Assembly (NCBI GenBank): GCA_022510815.1 | Contig: JAFLST010000020.1 | Span: 1 to 50,128, forward strand | Reading direction: 5' to 3' | Source of the DNA: Christensenellaceae bacterium | GTDB taxonomy: Bacteria > Bacillota > Clostridia > Christensenellales > Aristaeellaceae | Length of the DNA: 50,128 nt | Part shown: piece after piece, positions 17,647 through 26,010 of the stretch | Layout: every line of letters starts with the position of its first letter | Position numbering within the stretch: the stretch's first letter is position 1 | Made by a program: the position numbers and the translations under genes | The notes under the pieces: model-generated | Told to the model about the DNA's origin: nothing | The model's input: only the letters and a program-made list of their open reading frames with translations | Databases searched by the model: none

Positions 17647-17874
17647 TCGTTCACATGGCAAAGCCATTTGAACGAGTTCGCAGCTTCGATCAGTCCGATT
17701 CCAGACTGCCCGAAGCTGTAGGGAAATTTCCCCTGACGGGGAAATGCGAAAACCGCCGCGCATGTCGCCGGTTTCCGAACGAAAGTCGAAGAGGCTGCGG
17801 CCTCTCCGACGCCACTCCGGGAGCATCGTTTGCTTCGCTCCCTTGCTCTTGTGCTCAATCCCAGCTCTGGGATT
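17647..17874 (+). repeat. Run of seven consecutive hairpins between permease and binding-protein genes
   Basis: Almost the whole 259-base gap can fold into successive stem-loops: 17647-17675 (arms TCGTTCA/TGAACGA plus ATGGC/GCCAT), 17681-17718 (CAGCTTCG/CGAAGCTG), 17726-17745 (ATTTCCCC/GGGGAAAT), 17750-17774 (AAACCG/CGGTTT), 17785-17810 (GTCG and AGAGGC with their complements), 17819-17842 (GGGAGC/GCTCCC) and 17857-17874 (AATCCCA/TGGGATT). None has a T-run, so these are not simple terminators. Position before the most highly needed subunit suggests an mRNA stability or processing role; this is inference. Confidence 0.7.
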
Positions 17875-17900
17875 AGCGATAAAAAAAGGAGGTACCCGGT

Positions 17901-19610
17901 ATGAAGAAATTCTTGGCACTCGTCCTGAGCCTGTGTCTGATGATGACGGCCCTGCCGATCGTCTCGCTGGCTGAGGGCACCTACCGTGAGCCCATCACGC
18001 TGACGGTTTTCTCCCAGCTCGCGAACTTCGCGGGCGAGCAGTCCGGCTGGTTCGCCAAGGAGCTGAAGGATCGCTTCAACGTGACCCTCAACTTCGTCAG
18101 CACCAATGTCGACTCCAACGCCTTCAACGCTTCCGTTGAATCCGGCTACATGGGCGACATCATCAACCTCGGCAACACCGGCGGCGACCTGACCACCCTG
18201 CTGAACGCCGGCCTGCTGTTCGACTGGAACGACGTCGACCTGACCCCCTATCCCAACATCAACGAGCACCTGGCTGACGCCTTCGCGACCATCTCCGGCA
18301 TCACCGAGCCTCAGGGCTTCGATGGCAAGTATGGTTTCGCTTTCGGCGCGGCCATGGAGAGCGGCGCCTGGGCCGAGCTGACTGACCCCACCTACGCTCT
18401 GCAGATCCGCTTCGACGCGTGGGAGAAGGCCGGCAAGCCCGCCCTGACCAGTCTGGAAGACCTGCCCGAGTTCCTGCAGGCGCTGCAGGATGCCGTTCCC
18501 GCCAATGACGCTGGCGAAAAGGTGTACGCTTACGGCGGCTTCCCGGAGTGGGAGGACTGCGTCATGAAGTTCACCTGGGACCTGATGACCTTCTACGGCT
18601 ACAAGGAAGCTGATTTCATGGGCGTCAACTACGCCACCGGCGAAGTTGTCAATCCCCTGGAGGAAGGCAGCCTGTACTATCGCGCCCTCAAGGTCAACAA
18701 CGAGCTGTATCGTCGCGGCCTGTTCGATCCTGAGTCCGTGTCCCAGACCTTCGACGCCTATTCCCAGAAGCTGACCGCGGGCCGCTATCTGATGACGCTG
18801 TGGGGCTGGATCATCAACAACTACAACAGCGCTGAGAAGGCCGCGAACAAGGACGGCTTCGTCACCTTCATGTTCGAGGATTCCGCTCCCCAGCAGCTGA
18901 CCATCTCCACCGGCGGCGGCAGCGACCGTATGTGGGCGCTGGGCGCTGACTGCGTTGATGTTGACCGCTGCCTCGAGATCATCGAGTGGCTGTGCACCGA
19001 GGAAGGCCTGATCGTTCAGACCTACGGCCCCCAGGGTCTGTGCTGGGACTATGACGAGAATGGCATCCCCTGCATGACCGAATTCGGCTGGCAGTGCCAG
19101 GAAGACAAGGCCAACACCCAGATGCCCGACGAGTTCGGCGGTGGCACCTTCCAGGACGGCGAGAGCAAGTTCAACCACGAGACCATCAAGCTCGAGCAGA
19201 TGGTTCCGGGCAAGACCTACTCTTACTCCTACAAGGGCTGGCCCTGCTATGCTGACCGCTATGCGACCGCTCTGTCCGAGGCTTGGAGCACCGAGTATGC
19301 CGGCGGCGCCACCAGCGGCATCGAGCTGTATCGCAACACCGGCAAGGTGTCCGTCGTGCCGGCCAACACCAGAGCCTGGCCCTATCCCGACATGAGCGAC
19401 TCCGCCAAGGAAGCCCGCGCCCTGTTTGCCCCCCAGATGAAGGAAGGCAGCTGGAAGTGCGTCATGGCTGAGACCGAGGAAGAGTTCGAGAGCACTTGGG
19501 CCTCCATGGTCGAGACCTGCAAGAACCTGGGCTACGACGCGTATGTCGCCGAGAAGATGGAAGCCATCAACCAGTGCTTCGCTGACTGCGGCATCACCCC
19601 CGCTCAGTAA
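17901..19610 (+). CDS. Extracellular solute-binding protein of an oligosaccharide ABC importer
   Basis: A 569-residue binding protein of the LipO-like type that accompanies LplB/LplC permeases. The N-terminus has KK, a hydrophobic stretch and an SLA-EG cleavage site near residue 24. There is no lipobox cysteine (the only nearby Cys, residue 12, sits inside the hydrophobic core after Leu), which is unusual because Gram-positive binding proteins are mostly lipid-anchored. The mature part shows the two-lobe SBP pattern with many aromatic residues, for example YSYKGWPCYADRYATAL, consistent with sugar stacking. A near-perfect AAAGGAGGT ribosome binding site predicts strong translation. Codon use is visibly more restricted than in its neighbours, also a sign of high expression. 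Last gene of the operon. Confidence 0.9.
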   Translation: MKKFLALVLSLCLMMTALPIVSLAEGTYREPITLTVFSQLANFAGEQSGWFAKELKDRFNVTLNFVSTNVDSNAFNASVESGYMGDIINLGNTGGDLTTLLNAGLLFDWNDVDLTPYPNINEHLADAFATISGITEPQGFDGKYGFAFGAAMESGAWAELTDPTYALQIRFDAWEKAGKPALTSLEDLPEFLQALQDAVPANDAGEKVYAYGGFPEWEDCVMKFTWDLMTFYGYKEADFMGVNYATGEVVNPLEEGSLYYRALKVNNELYRRGLFDPESVSQTFDAYSQKLTAGRYLMTLWGWIINNYNSAEKAANKDGFVTFMFEDSAPQQLTISTGGGSDRMWALGADCVDVDRCLEIIEWLCTEEGLIVQTYGPQGLCWDYDENGIPCMTEFGWQCQEDKANTQMPDEFGGGTFQDGESKFNHETIKLEQMVPGKTYSYSYKGWPCYADRYATALSEAWSTEYAGGATSGIELYRNTGKVSVVPANTRAWPYPDMSDSAKEARALFAPQMKEGSWKCVMAETEEEFESTWASMVETCKNLGYDAYVAEKMEAINQCFADCGITPAQ

Positions 19611-19692
19611 TCGCAGACAACGCATGCACCGCTCTGAAATGTGCGGGCCATCGTCAGATGACTTGCGCTAAAAAGCGGTAAAGTAAAAAAGG

Positions 19693-19731
19693 CGCTATGC
19701 AACCGGTTCGTCCGATTGCATAGCGTTTTTT
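19693..19731. terminator. Bidirectional terminator after the oligosaccharide operon
   Basis: CGCTATGCAA and TTGCATAGCG form ten perfect pairs around a 13-base loop, followed by six T and preceded by six A, so it works on both strands. It also closes the minus-strand PHP/SDR transcript. Confidence 0.92.
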
Positions 19732-19911
19732 GTTCTGCCTGATCGAGCGGAAAGCTTCTTTCGCCGATGATTGGATGAAGGCTTTTGCCGTCCGTCTGGG
19801 TCAGGTGATCGCCTGCCAGCGGCAATAAGCGGAGCGCATTCAGGTCGCGGCGCTGTGTCCGTGCTTCATGGAAGAGCCGCGCGATCTCTCGGCCGTTCTC
19901 CGCGCATATTG
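19732..19911. other. Intergenic stretch without a supported gene
   Basis: Together with 19611-19692 and the terminator this is a 301-base gap. A minus-strand frame from a TTG at 19915 runs through it and through the terminator. It has no ribosome binding site and no recognisable family, so I do not call it. Confidence 0.5.
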
Positions 19912-20697
19912 TCAAAGGTTCTCAAGCGACGCCAGCGGGGTGATGCCCAGCTCCGCCAGCATCGCGTAGGCCTGAGCGACGGCCCCGTCCCATACCTGCT
20001 CGGCCTCGTGGCAATCCGAGCCGACGATGACCCTCGCGCCCGAACCGGCCACCTTCTCCCAGAAGCGCCGGTGGGGATACAGATAGCGCGGCCCATCAGG
20101 GAAATCATCAAACACGCCCTTGCGCAGACCGTTGGCGTTCAGCTCTAACACGGTGCCGGTCTCGACGGCGGCCCCGATGATGATGTCCGCGGCGGCCTCG
20201 CAGTTGTCATCCCACGCGAAGCGGTTCGTAGCGTAGAAATCCGGGTGCGCCACCATGCGGAACAAGCCGGTATGCATGCCCTCCTCGATGGCCCGGGCAT
20301 AGACGATGTTGGCCCGGGTGTCCTCCGCCTCGCTGATGTAGGGCACCCCGCCCTTCTCGTCCGCATAGAGGTGCTGGCCCAGCAGCAGGTAGTCCACCTT
20401 GCCCTCTCCGATCAGCCGCTCATAATACGACCTGTACATCGGCAGATACTCAATTTCGAGCCCCTGCCGGATAATGATCTCGGAAGCTTGCTCTTCAGAC
20501 AGGCGCTTCACGGTCGCGAGGTGATCCTCCAGCTCGTCAAAGCGCATCCTCCACCCGAAGTCATGGTCCGGGAACGGCGCATGATCCGAAAAGCCGAGCA
20601 CGTCAAGCCCCGCCTCCAGCGCATAGCGCAGGTAATCCTCCTCACTGCCGGTGGCATGGCGGCAGCGCTGCGTGTGGGTATGATAATTCGCTTTCAT
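19912..20697 (-). CDS. PHP-domain phosphatase, HisJ/HisK histidinol-phosphatase family
   Basis: A 261-residue PHP-fold metalloenzyme. The metal-binding motif NYHTHTQRCRHATG opens the protein, followed by GFSDHAPFPD near residue 35, GLEIEY, LGQHL, MVAHPDF and a C-terminal IVGSDCHE, giving the complete set of His/Asp/Glu ligands for the trinuclear site. The family removes phosphate from histidinol phosphate, but related members act on other small phosphoesters, and no his genes are nearby here, so the biosynthetic role is not certain. It lies 63 bases downstream of the SDR gene on the same strand and probably shares its promoter. Confidence 0.85.
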   Translation of the reverse strand: MKANYHTHTQRCRHATGSEEDYLRYALEAGLDVLGFSDHAPFPDHDFGWRMRFDELEDHLATVKRLSEEQASEIIIRQGLEIEYLPMYRSYYERLIGEGKVDYLLLGQHLYADEKGGVPYISEAEDTRANIVYARAIEEGMHTGLFRMVAHPDFYATNRFAWDDNCEAAADIIIGAAVETGTVLELNANGLRKGVFDDFPDGPRYLYPHRRFWEKVAGSGARVIVGSDCHEAEQVWDGAVAQAYAMLAELGITPLASLENL

Positions 20698-20760
20698 GAT
20701 AAGCCCTTCTTTTCTCTCGATCAGTGTCGCCCCGAGAGGAGCGGCCTTCTGCCGCCATGC

Positions 20761-21513
20761 TTACTTCCTGTAGGGGCTGTCGAACTCCGCCTCAGCCTTG
20801 GCGACAGCCTCCTCGAGGGTCATGCCCGTGAAGTGCGGCGCGTTCAAATAGCGTCCGGATTTCCTGTCGTCCACGAAGACGCCCACCGCAATGCCCGGGA
20901 TGGCGCTCTCAGGGGCGTTCGGCGCGTGAGGCCCGCCCAGATCGGTCCGGCACCAGCCCGGATCGGTGAGGTTGATCATCACGTCGGTGCCCTCAACCTT
21001 CGAGCCGAGGTCAATGGTGATCTTGTCCAGCGCCGCCTTGCTCGCGGAATAACCCGCCTGCTCCGGCTCCAGCGCGATGCCGCTGGTGGTGTTCAGGATT
21101 CGCCCGAAGCCCCGCTCGATCATCTTCGGCATGAAGTGATAGCAGATCATCGCGGGCGCGATGGTGTTGATCTTGAAGCTCTCCGTGTAGTCCTCCACGG
21201 GGGTCTTGAAGTAATCCACCCGATAGGCGACCTGCATGCCGGCGTTGTTCATCACGATGTCCACCTGCGTGCCCCGGCGGTCGATCTCCTCTAACATGGC
21301 CCGCACGCTGTCCAGATCGGACAGCTCCGCCGCCACCGCGTAGGCTTCCACGCCCAGCGCCCTGACCTCCGCCAGCACCTTCTCCGTGTGCTCTAACTTC
21401 CGGCTGTGCAGGATGAGGTTGCATCCCCGCTCCGCCATGAGCTGCGCCGTCAGATAGCCGATGCCCCGCGCCGCGCCGGTGATCAGCGCCCACCTGTTCT
21501 TCACGTCAATCAT
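20761..21513 (-). CDS. Short-chain dehydrogenase/reductase (SDR)
   Basis: A 250-residue classical SDR with a Rossmann fold. Visible motifs are TGAARGIG (residues 12-19, dinucleotide binding), NNAG (89-92), and the catalytic set Ser144, Tyr155 and Lys159 (YSASK). Arg37 after the second strand (LILHSRK) favours NADP(H). The substrate cannot be predicted. An AGGAGG ribosome binding site precedes the ATG and a recognisable promoter lies about 30-60 bases upstream. The PHP phosphatase gene follows on the same strand. Confidence 0.92.
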   Translation of the reverse strand: MIDVKNRWALITGAARGIGYLTAQLMAERGCNLILHSRKLEHTEKVLAEVRALGVEAYAVAAELSDLDSVRAMLEEIDRRGTQVDIVMNNAGMQVAYRVDYFKTPVEDYTESFKINTIAPAMICYHFMPKMIERGFGRILNTTSGIALEPEQAGYSASKAALDKITIDLGSKVEGTDVMINLTDPGWCRTDLGGPHAPNAPESAIPGIAVGVFVDDRKSGRYLNAPHFTGMTLEEAVAKAEAEFDSPYRK

Positions 21514-21544
21514 CGCATGTTCCTCCTGTGCCCCGTTTTTGATG

Positions 21545-21573
21545 ATGATAGCACAATTTTTCCTTCGAGTCCA
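21545..21573 (-). promoter_or_regulatory. Predicted promoter of the SDR/PHP pair
   Basis: On the minus strand TGGACT (21573-21568), 17 bases and TATCAT (21550-21545) precede the SDR start by about 31 bases. The gap after the kinase gene contains no terminator, so some read-through is possible. Confidence 0.5.
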
Positions 21574-21585
21574 GCAAAGCGCCGG

Positions 21586-22491
21586 TTATTCTTTCCCGGG
21601 CAGTTCAGCCACAGGCACCACCCTTTTCGGCACCCAGCCGGAGAAGGTCGTCTCCTCCGCGTCGCTGGTCAGCTCGATGCCCCCGCCCCGCTCCTCGAGG
21701 GTCTTCTTCACGATGTACAGGCCCATGCCATGGCCCGCCGATTTGGTCGTGATGCCCGGCTGAAAGATGCTCTGCCGGCTGCTCACGGGGATCATCGGCC
21801 CGGTGTTGCTCACGCTGAAGCGGAAGGCCTGCAGGTCCTCCGTGAGGGTCAGGGTCAGGCCGCGCTCGCTGTGGCTGACCTCCTGCAGAGCGTCAATGGC
21901 GTTGTCAATGAGGTTCGAGAGCACCTTGCACATCTCCCAGCCGGGCACGGGCAGGTCCTTCCACGCGGACTGGATGTTCAGGTTCACGCGGATGCCCTCC
22001 TTCTCGCAGGCCGCGACCTTGACCTGAAGGAGCGCGTTGACAGCCGGATTGGCAGTCTTCATCACGCGGCTGACGGCGGTGATGCGCCCATACACCTTCT
22101 GGATGTAGGCCCCGGCCTCCTCATAGTCCTCCATCTCCATCAGGCTGTAGACCACCTGCAGATGGTTGAGGAAGTCGTGCCGCTGGCTGCGCAGGGTATT
22201 GTTGAGGTTCTCCATGGCGTCGATGGTCAGGTCCATGTCCTCGAGCTGACCCACCAGCCTGCGGGTGGAGAGCGCCTCCCGGATGTCCACCACCGCGCCC
22301 CAGATCACCACCAGCCCGGCGATGCCCACCACCGTGCGCACCAGCATCATGTTCCACTGGGTGCCCGGCAGCAAGAGCTCGATCAGGAAGATGGCCACGA
22401 TCAGCGCGATCTGCATGCCGTTGATGACGATGGCATAGATGGCGGCCTTCCCCACGTTTACGTTGCGCTGGGGCCTCGCGAGCACCTTCAC
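21586..22491 (-). CDS. Sensor histidine kinase, GHKL with SpoB-type dimerisation motif (orphan)
   Basis: A 301-residue membrane kinase. Two helices (about residues 18-40 and 48-68) anchor it with almost no extracellular sensor loop. A short coiled coil leads to the phospho-acceptor region RHDFLNHLQV with His105, the motif of the CitA/DcuS/SpoB class. The GHKL ATPase follows with the N-box NLIDNAIDAL (193-202), the G1 box FQPGITTKSAGHGMGL and LEERGGGIEL. No response regulator gene is adjacent, so the partner is unknown. The ATG overlaps the rarA stop (ATGA), making it the last cistron of a six-gene operon. How it relates to RarA is unclear. Confidence 0.88.
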   Translation of the reverse strand: MKVLARPQRNVNVGKAAIYAIVINGMQIALIVAIFLIELLLPGTQWNMMLVRTVVGIAGLVVIWGAVVDIREALSTRRLVGQLEDMDLTIDAMENLNNTLRSQRHDFLNHLQVVYSLMEMEDYEEAGAYIQKVYGRITAVSRVMKTANPAVNALLQVKVAACEKEGIRVNLNIQSAWKDLPVPGWEMCKVLSNLIDNAIDALQEVSHSERGLTLTLTEDLQAFRFSVSNTGPMIPVSSRQSIFQPGITTKSAGHGMGLYIVKKTLEERGGGIELTSDAEETTFSGWVPKRVVPVAELPGKE

Positions 22492-23783
22492 TTCTTTCCC
22501 TCCCTGACCTCATGGTTCTTGCGGATGGTGGCCTCATGGCCCATTTCGCTGGGCCGGTAATAGCGCCTGCCCCGGGCCTCCGGGGGCATGTATTCCTGCT
22601 TGACCCAGTGCCCGGGGAAGTCGTGGGGATACTTGTACCCCTCGCCGGAGCCGATGCGCGTGTGTCCCGAGTAGTGAGTGTCCCGCAGATGCACCGGCAC
22701 CGGGCCGAAGCCGCCCTTCTCCGCGTCCGCAAAGGCCTCGTCCACGGCGCTGCTGACGCTGTTGGACTTGGGGCTCTCGCAGACCGCGATGATAGCCTGC
22801 GCGATGGGCAGACGGGCCTCGGGCATGCCGACAAACTCGAGGGCCTGCGCCGCGGCAGCCGCCTGCAGCATGGCGATGGGATTGGCAAGGCCCACGTCCT
22901 CGCTGGCATGGGCGATGATCCGCCGCACGATGATTCTCGGGTCGACGCCCGCGTAGTTGAGCCGGGCAAACCACGCCAGCGCGGCGTCGCTGTCCGAGCC
23001 GCGCAGGGACTTGCAGAAGGCGCTGAGCATGTCGTAGAACAGGCTCTCGTCGCAGCGCATCATGGGCTTCTGGATGGACTCCTCCGCCACGGCGAGGTCA
23101 ACGCGGATCACGCCGTCCTCCCCGGCCGGGGTGGTCAGCACCGCCAGCTCCAGCGCCCCCAGCGCGCTGCGGGTGTCCCCGTCGGCGATGCGGGCGATGT
23201 GGCGCAGGGCCTCCTCGTCGGCCTGAACCCTGAGCCTGCCATAGCCCCGCTCCTCATCGGTCAGGGCCCGGCGCATGGCGAGCATCACGTCCGCCTCGGT
23301 CAGGGCCTTGAACTGGAACACCCGGCACCGGCTGACAATGGCGGGCGTCATGGCGATCATGGGATTCTCGGTGGTGGAGCCGATGAAACGGATCGTCCCC
23401 CGCTCAATCGCCGGGAGAATGCTGTCGCTCTGGGCCTTGCTCCAGCGGTGGCACTCGTCCAGCAGCAGGTAGGTCGCCTGCCCGTAGGCCCTGCGCTCCT
23501 CCGCGGCCTTGAGCACGTCCCGCACCTCGCTGACGCCGCTGGTCACCGCGTTGAGCTGCACGAAATTCGCCTTCGTCGCCCGGGCGATGATGGAGGCCAG
23601 CGTCGTCTTGCCGCAGCCCGGCGGGCCGAAAAAGATCGACGAGGTCAGCCTGTCCGCCTCAATGGCGCGGCGAAGCAGCCGGCCCTGTCCGACCAGCTCC
23701 CTCTGCCCGATGAACTCCTCCAGCGTCCGCGGCCTCATCCTGTCCGCCAGCGGCGCGCCATCCCGCTCGTATAAATCCGTCAT
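22488..23783 (-). CDS. rarA: Replication-associated AAA+ ATPase RarA (MgsA)
   Basis: A 431-residue AAA+ ATPase of the RarA/MgsA/WRNIP1 family, which acts at stalled replication forks. Seen: the typical N-terminus LADRMRPRTLEEFIGQREL, Walker A GPPGCGKT (53-60), Walker B LLLDE (106-110), sensor 1 GSTTENP, the arginine finger region SRCRVFQF, and the C-terminal tetramerisation domain ending in KYPHDFPGHWVKQEYMP. Start ATG 23783 overlaps the stop of the DUF1294 gene (ATGA); a longer frame upstream lies inside that gene. Length matches the family. The usual DEIHRF after Walker B reads DECHRW here, a mild variation. Confidence 0.95.
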   Translation of the reverse strand: MTDLYERDGAPLADRMRPRTLEEFIGQRELVGQGRLLRRAIEADRLTSSIFFGPPGCGKTTLASIIARATKANFVQLNAVTSGVSEVRDVLKAAEERRAYGQATYLLLDECHRWSKAQSDSILPAIERGTIRFIGSTTENPMIAMTPAIVSRCRVFQFKALTEADVMLAMRRALTDEERGYGRLRVQADEEALRHIARIADGDTRSALGALELAVLTTPAGEDGVIRVDLAVAEESIQKPMMRCDESLFYDMLSAFCKSLRGSDSDAALAWFARLNYAGVDPRIIVRRIIAHASEDVGLANPIAMLQAAAAAQALEFVGMPEARLPIAQAIIAVCESPKSNSVSSAVDEAFADAEKGGFGPVPVHLRDTHYSGHTRIGSGEGYKYPHDFPGHWVKQEYMPPEARGRRYYRPSEMGHEATIRKNHEVREGKK

Positions 23784-24061
23784 GCTGCCCTCGATAATCC
23801 CCACAGAATCAGCACCACCTGCGCCATCAGCAGCGCCGGGAAGCCAATCCGGAAATACCAATGCTTCGTCTTATGATGAAAGTAGAACATCCCCAGCGTG
23901 CCGCCCAGCGCCCCGAAGCAGGCCGCCGCCAGAAAGAGCGTCCTCTCCGGGATGCGCCATTTGCCCCTGCGCGCCCGGCGCTTGTCCACGCCCATCAGCA
24001 CGAAGGAAACAAGGTTCACCACCGCCAGCAGCGCCAGCGCGGCCATCTTCAGCGTCATCAT
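23780..24061 (-). CDS. DUF1294 small membrane protein
   Basis: A 93-residue protein with three hydrophobic segments and the DUF1294 signature: VNLVSFVLMGVDKRRARRGKWRIPERTL in fragments, then FGALGGTLGMFYFHHKTKH. Function of the family is unknown. ATG 24061 is eight bases from AAGGAG; GTG 24067, which overlaps the upstream stop, is only two bases away and thus less likely. Its own stop overlaps the rarA start, so the two are translationally coupled. Confidence 0.85.
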   Translation of the reverse strand: MMTLKMAALALLAVVNLVSFVLMGVDKRRARRGKWRIPERTLFLAAACFGALGGTLGMFYFHHKTKHWYFRIGFPALLMAQVVLILWGLSRAA

Positions 24062-24063
24062 GC

Positions 24064-25650
24064 TCACCGCTCCTTCGTGCGCAGCAGCTTCTCCCCGGCC
24101 CGCATGGCGCCTTTCTCCAGCACGGGCGGATGATGCCGCGTGTCGGTGCGGGGCCTCGGGTCGCGATACCGCAGTCCGCGATGCACCCGCCTCGTCGCCT
24201 GTGCCCGGCGGCGGATGACGAGCCCCGTCTCCTCTGCCCGACCAACCCGCGCCTGCGCCGTCCGCTCCACGCCCAGCAGCCTGATCGGCGGATTTCCTGC
24301 CAGCCAGCAGGTCGGGATCAGCCGCTCCATGCCTTCCTCGACGATGAACCGATACGCGCCGATGCAGCCGTTTGGCAGCTCCGCCGCAATGCTGTGGGGC
24401 AGACCCGTGAGCTGCCGCAGCGCCGCGCCGAAGGCCCGCAGGCCCACCTGCCGCACCGCCGCTTCAATGTCTGCCATGAAGTCCGCCACCCGCGCCTGGT
24501 CCAGCGGCTGGCCGGTGATGGACTGATACGCCATCGCCGCGTGCCGCCGTGCCGAGCGCATCAGCCCGTCCACCTCCGCCGCCGAGACCATGCGTCCCAG
24601 CGGGAAGCTGCCCGACAGCCCCAGCACGTTCCACACGTCCGCCGCGGTGCCCGTGGAAATCACGTTCAGGAAGGCCACAGCGCTCTCGATGCACGCCGCG
24701 GTGTCGGTCATCCGGCGCAGGATCGGCTGCACGCAGGCCCTTGCCCGCACCGACAGCGAGTCCTCCGGCCACGGATAGCACCGCCGCCGCAGCGCTTCAT
24801 CCGACAGATAGGTCAGGCAGACGCCCAGATGCACCTGCGCGCCGCAACGGGTGACCACGTCGTCGCTGCACTGGATGTGGTAGAGCGGGTACAGCGCCGG
24901 GTTACCCACCGCCGTGCCCGTCATCACCGACGGCGACGCGAAGCCGTAGCCGACGATGTTCCGCGCCAGCACCCGGTTCCCGCGCATCTTGCGGTGAGCG
25001 TAGACCTGCATCAGCGCCGCACCCTGACTGTGCCCCGTCAGCCACAGCAGGAAGCGGCTGCCCGGATGCTCGGCCTCCCGCAGCACGTCCCCCAGCGTCA
25101 GCCGCCGCATCCCCAGCGCTCGCGCCGTCTCGGGGAACTGGATGCGCTCCTCATAGCTCTCAAACTGCTTCGTGAGCTGCAGGAAGCCCTTGTGCACGCC
25201 CTCCTGACTGGTCATGCGGAAGTTGGAGATCCAGTCGTAGAACCTCGCGCCCGTGCCCATGAAGCCAATCGCCACGACGAATCGGCCCTCCGGCGCGGGA
25301 TGCAGCATCACCAGCGCCTTGCAGGTGTCGCTCTCCCCGACCTGCCGCAGCGTGCCGAGCACCTCGCCCAGCGCCCCGTGCTGATGCAGCCGCGCCTTGA
25401 CCCGCCGCTCGCGGATCGTCTTGCCCAGCCAGCTCTCATGCCGCGGGACAGCCGTCAGCTCACCGTCCAGCAGAATACTCGCGTCCCGCCACCCGGCCCG
25501 CAGCCATGGCTCGATCTCCATGTCATAGGCCGCGCAGGACAGCTCCGCCGACATCTGCGCCGCCTCCACCGACACCGGAGGCCGCAGGCCGCCCCAGACG
25601 TCCTCCGCCCACGGCAGCAGCAGCGGGGCTACGTTGCTAAGTTCAGTCAT
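24064..25650 (-). CDS. Class 3 lipase-like alpha/beta hydrolase
   Basis: A 528-residue cytosolic-looking protein with a class 3 lipase core. The nucleophile elbow is GHSQGAAL with Ser208, and an oxyanion-type segment IGFMGTGARFYDW lies near residue 128, comparable to the FxGT motif of the family. Candidate acid and histidine partners are in the region PLYHIQCSDDVVTRC. There is no signal peptide. The C-terminal 200 residues are unlike typical lipases and end in a strongly basic tail (RRAQATRRVHRGLRYRDPR). A hairpin repeat sits directly before its ribosome binding site. Substrate and role in this rarA-containing operon are unknown. Confidence 0.72.
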   Translation of the reverse strand: MTELSNVAPLLLPWAEDVWGGLRPPVSVEAAQMSAELSCAAYDMEIEPWLRAGWRDASILLDGELTAVPRHESWLGKTIRERRVKARLHQHGALGEVLGTLRQVGESDTCKALVMLHPAPEGRFVVAIGFMGTGARFYDWISNFRMTSQEGVHKGFLQLTKQFESYEERIQFPETARALGMRRLTLGDVLREAEHPGSRFLLWLTGHSQGAALMQVYAHRKMRGNRVLARNIVGYGFASPSVMTGTAVGNPALYPLYHIQCSDDVVTRCGAQVHLGVCLTYLSDEALRRRCYPWPEDSLSVRARACVQPILRRMTDTAACIESAVAFLNVISTGTAADVWNVLGLSGSFPLGRMVSAAEVDGLMRSARRHAAMAYQSITGQPLDQARVADFMADIEAAVRQVGLRAFGAALRQLTGLPHSIAAELPNGCIGAYRFIVEEGMERLIPTCWLAGNPPIRLLGVERTAQARVGRAEETGLVIRRRAQATRRVHRGLRYRDPRPRTDTRHHPPVLEKGAMRAGEKLLRTKER

Positions 25651-25660
25651 AACGCCTCCT

Positions 25661-25748
25661 GCAGGAGCTCTGCCCCTGCACCCCGGTCAGGGTTCTGCCC
25701 TGACAACCCGCAGCAGGACCATCGGCCCGCTCGACTCCCCTCTCGCGA
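25661..25748. repeat. Intercistronic hairpin repeat, family B copy 1
   Basis: Stem-loops at 25661-25679 (GCAGG/CCTGC outer arms) and 25686-25704 (GTCAGGG/CCCTGAC), a less regular third one, and a conserved end GACTCCCCTCTCGCGA. The layout and several blocks (CCCGGTCAGGG, CCCTGACAACCC, TCTCGCGA) match the copy at 44350-44446. On the minus strand it lies between two cistrons and its last hairpin abuts the AGGAGG of the lipase-like gene. Confidence 0.75.
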
Positions 25749-25790
25749 CACAGGAATAGACCTCCGGCCCAGCCATATGTGCGTGCGGCG

Positions 25791-26009
25791 TCAAACCGTG
25801 CCGTCGTCGCCGCGCTTGAAGTCAGCCGAGAGAAGGGCGTTCATGGGGATGGTCACGGTTCTTGGCGAGCGGGTGGTGACAAAGTCAACGTGCTCGTCGT
25901 CATACGCGATGACGGTGGCGTTGACCTGCCGCAGCCTGCCGTCCGGCTGGGTGTACATCAGCCGGATCACCCGCGCATGCTCAAAGGAAAAGCGCAGCAG
26001 ACGTTCCAT
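25791..26009 (-). CDS. Small protein of unknown function (72 residues)
   Basis: The protein begins MERLLRFSFEHARVIRLMY and reads as a small all-beta domain (alternating hydrophobic strands, VNATVIAYDDEHVDFVTTR). It faintly recalls the ligand-binding WYL/Sm-like fold, but I do not recognise a family. The ATG lies one base after the stop of the membrane protein gene, so it is translationally coupled. It is followed by the family B repeat and the lipase-like gene. The coding call rests on this tight spacing and the absence of competing frames. Confidence 0.6.
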   Translation of the reverse strand: MERLLRFSFEHARVIRLMYTQPDGRLRQVNATVIAYDDEHVDFVTTRSPRTVTIPMNALLSADFKRGDDGTV

Positions 26010-26010
26010 C

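Noticed and set aside
17642-17900. Riboswitch or tRNA in the hairpin-rich gap
   Set aside because: The stems do not form a cloverleaf, no T-loop GTTCGA-type sequence is in the correct place, and no known riboswitch core was recognised.
19604-19915. Possible minus-strand gene starting at a TTG overlapping the PHP phosphatase stop
   Set aside because: No ribosome binding site, reads through a strong bidirectional terminator, and shows no recognisable domain.
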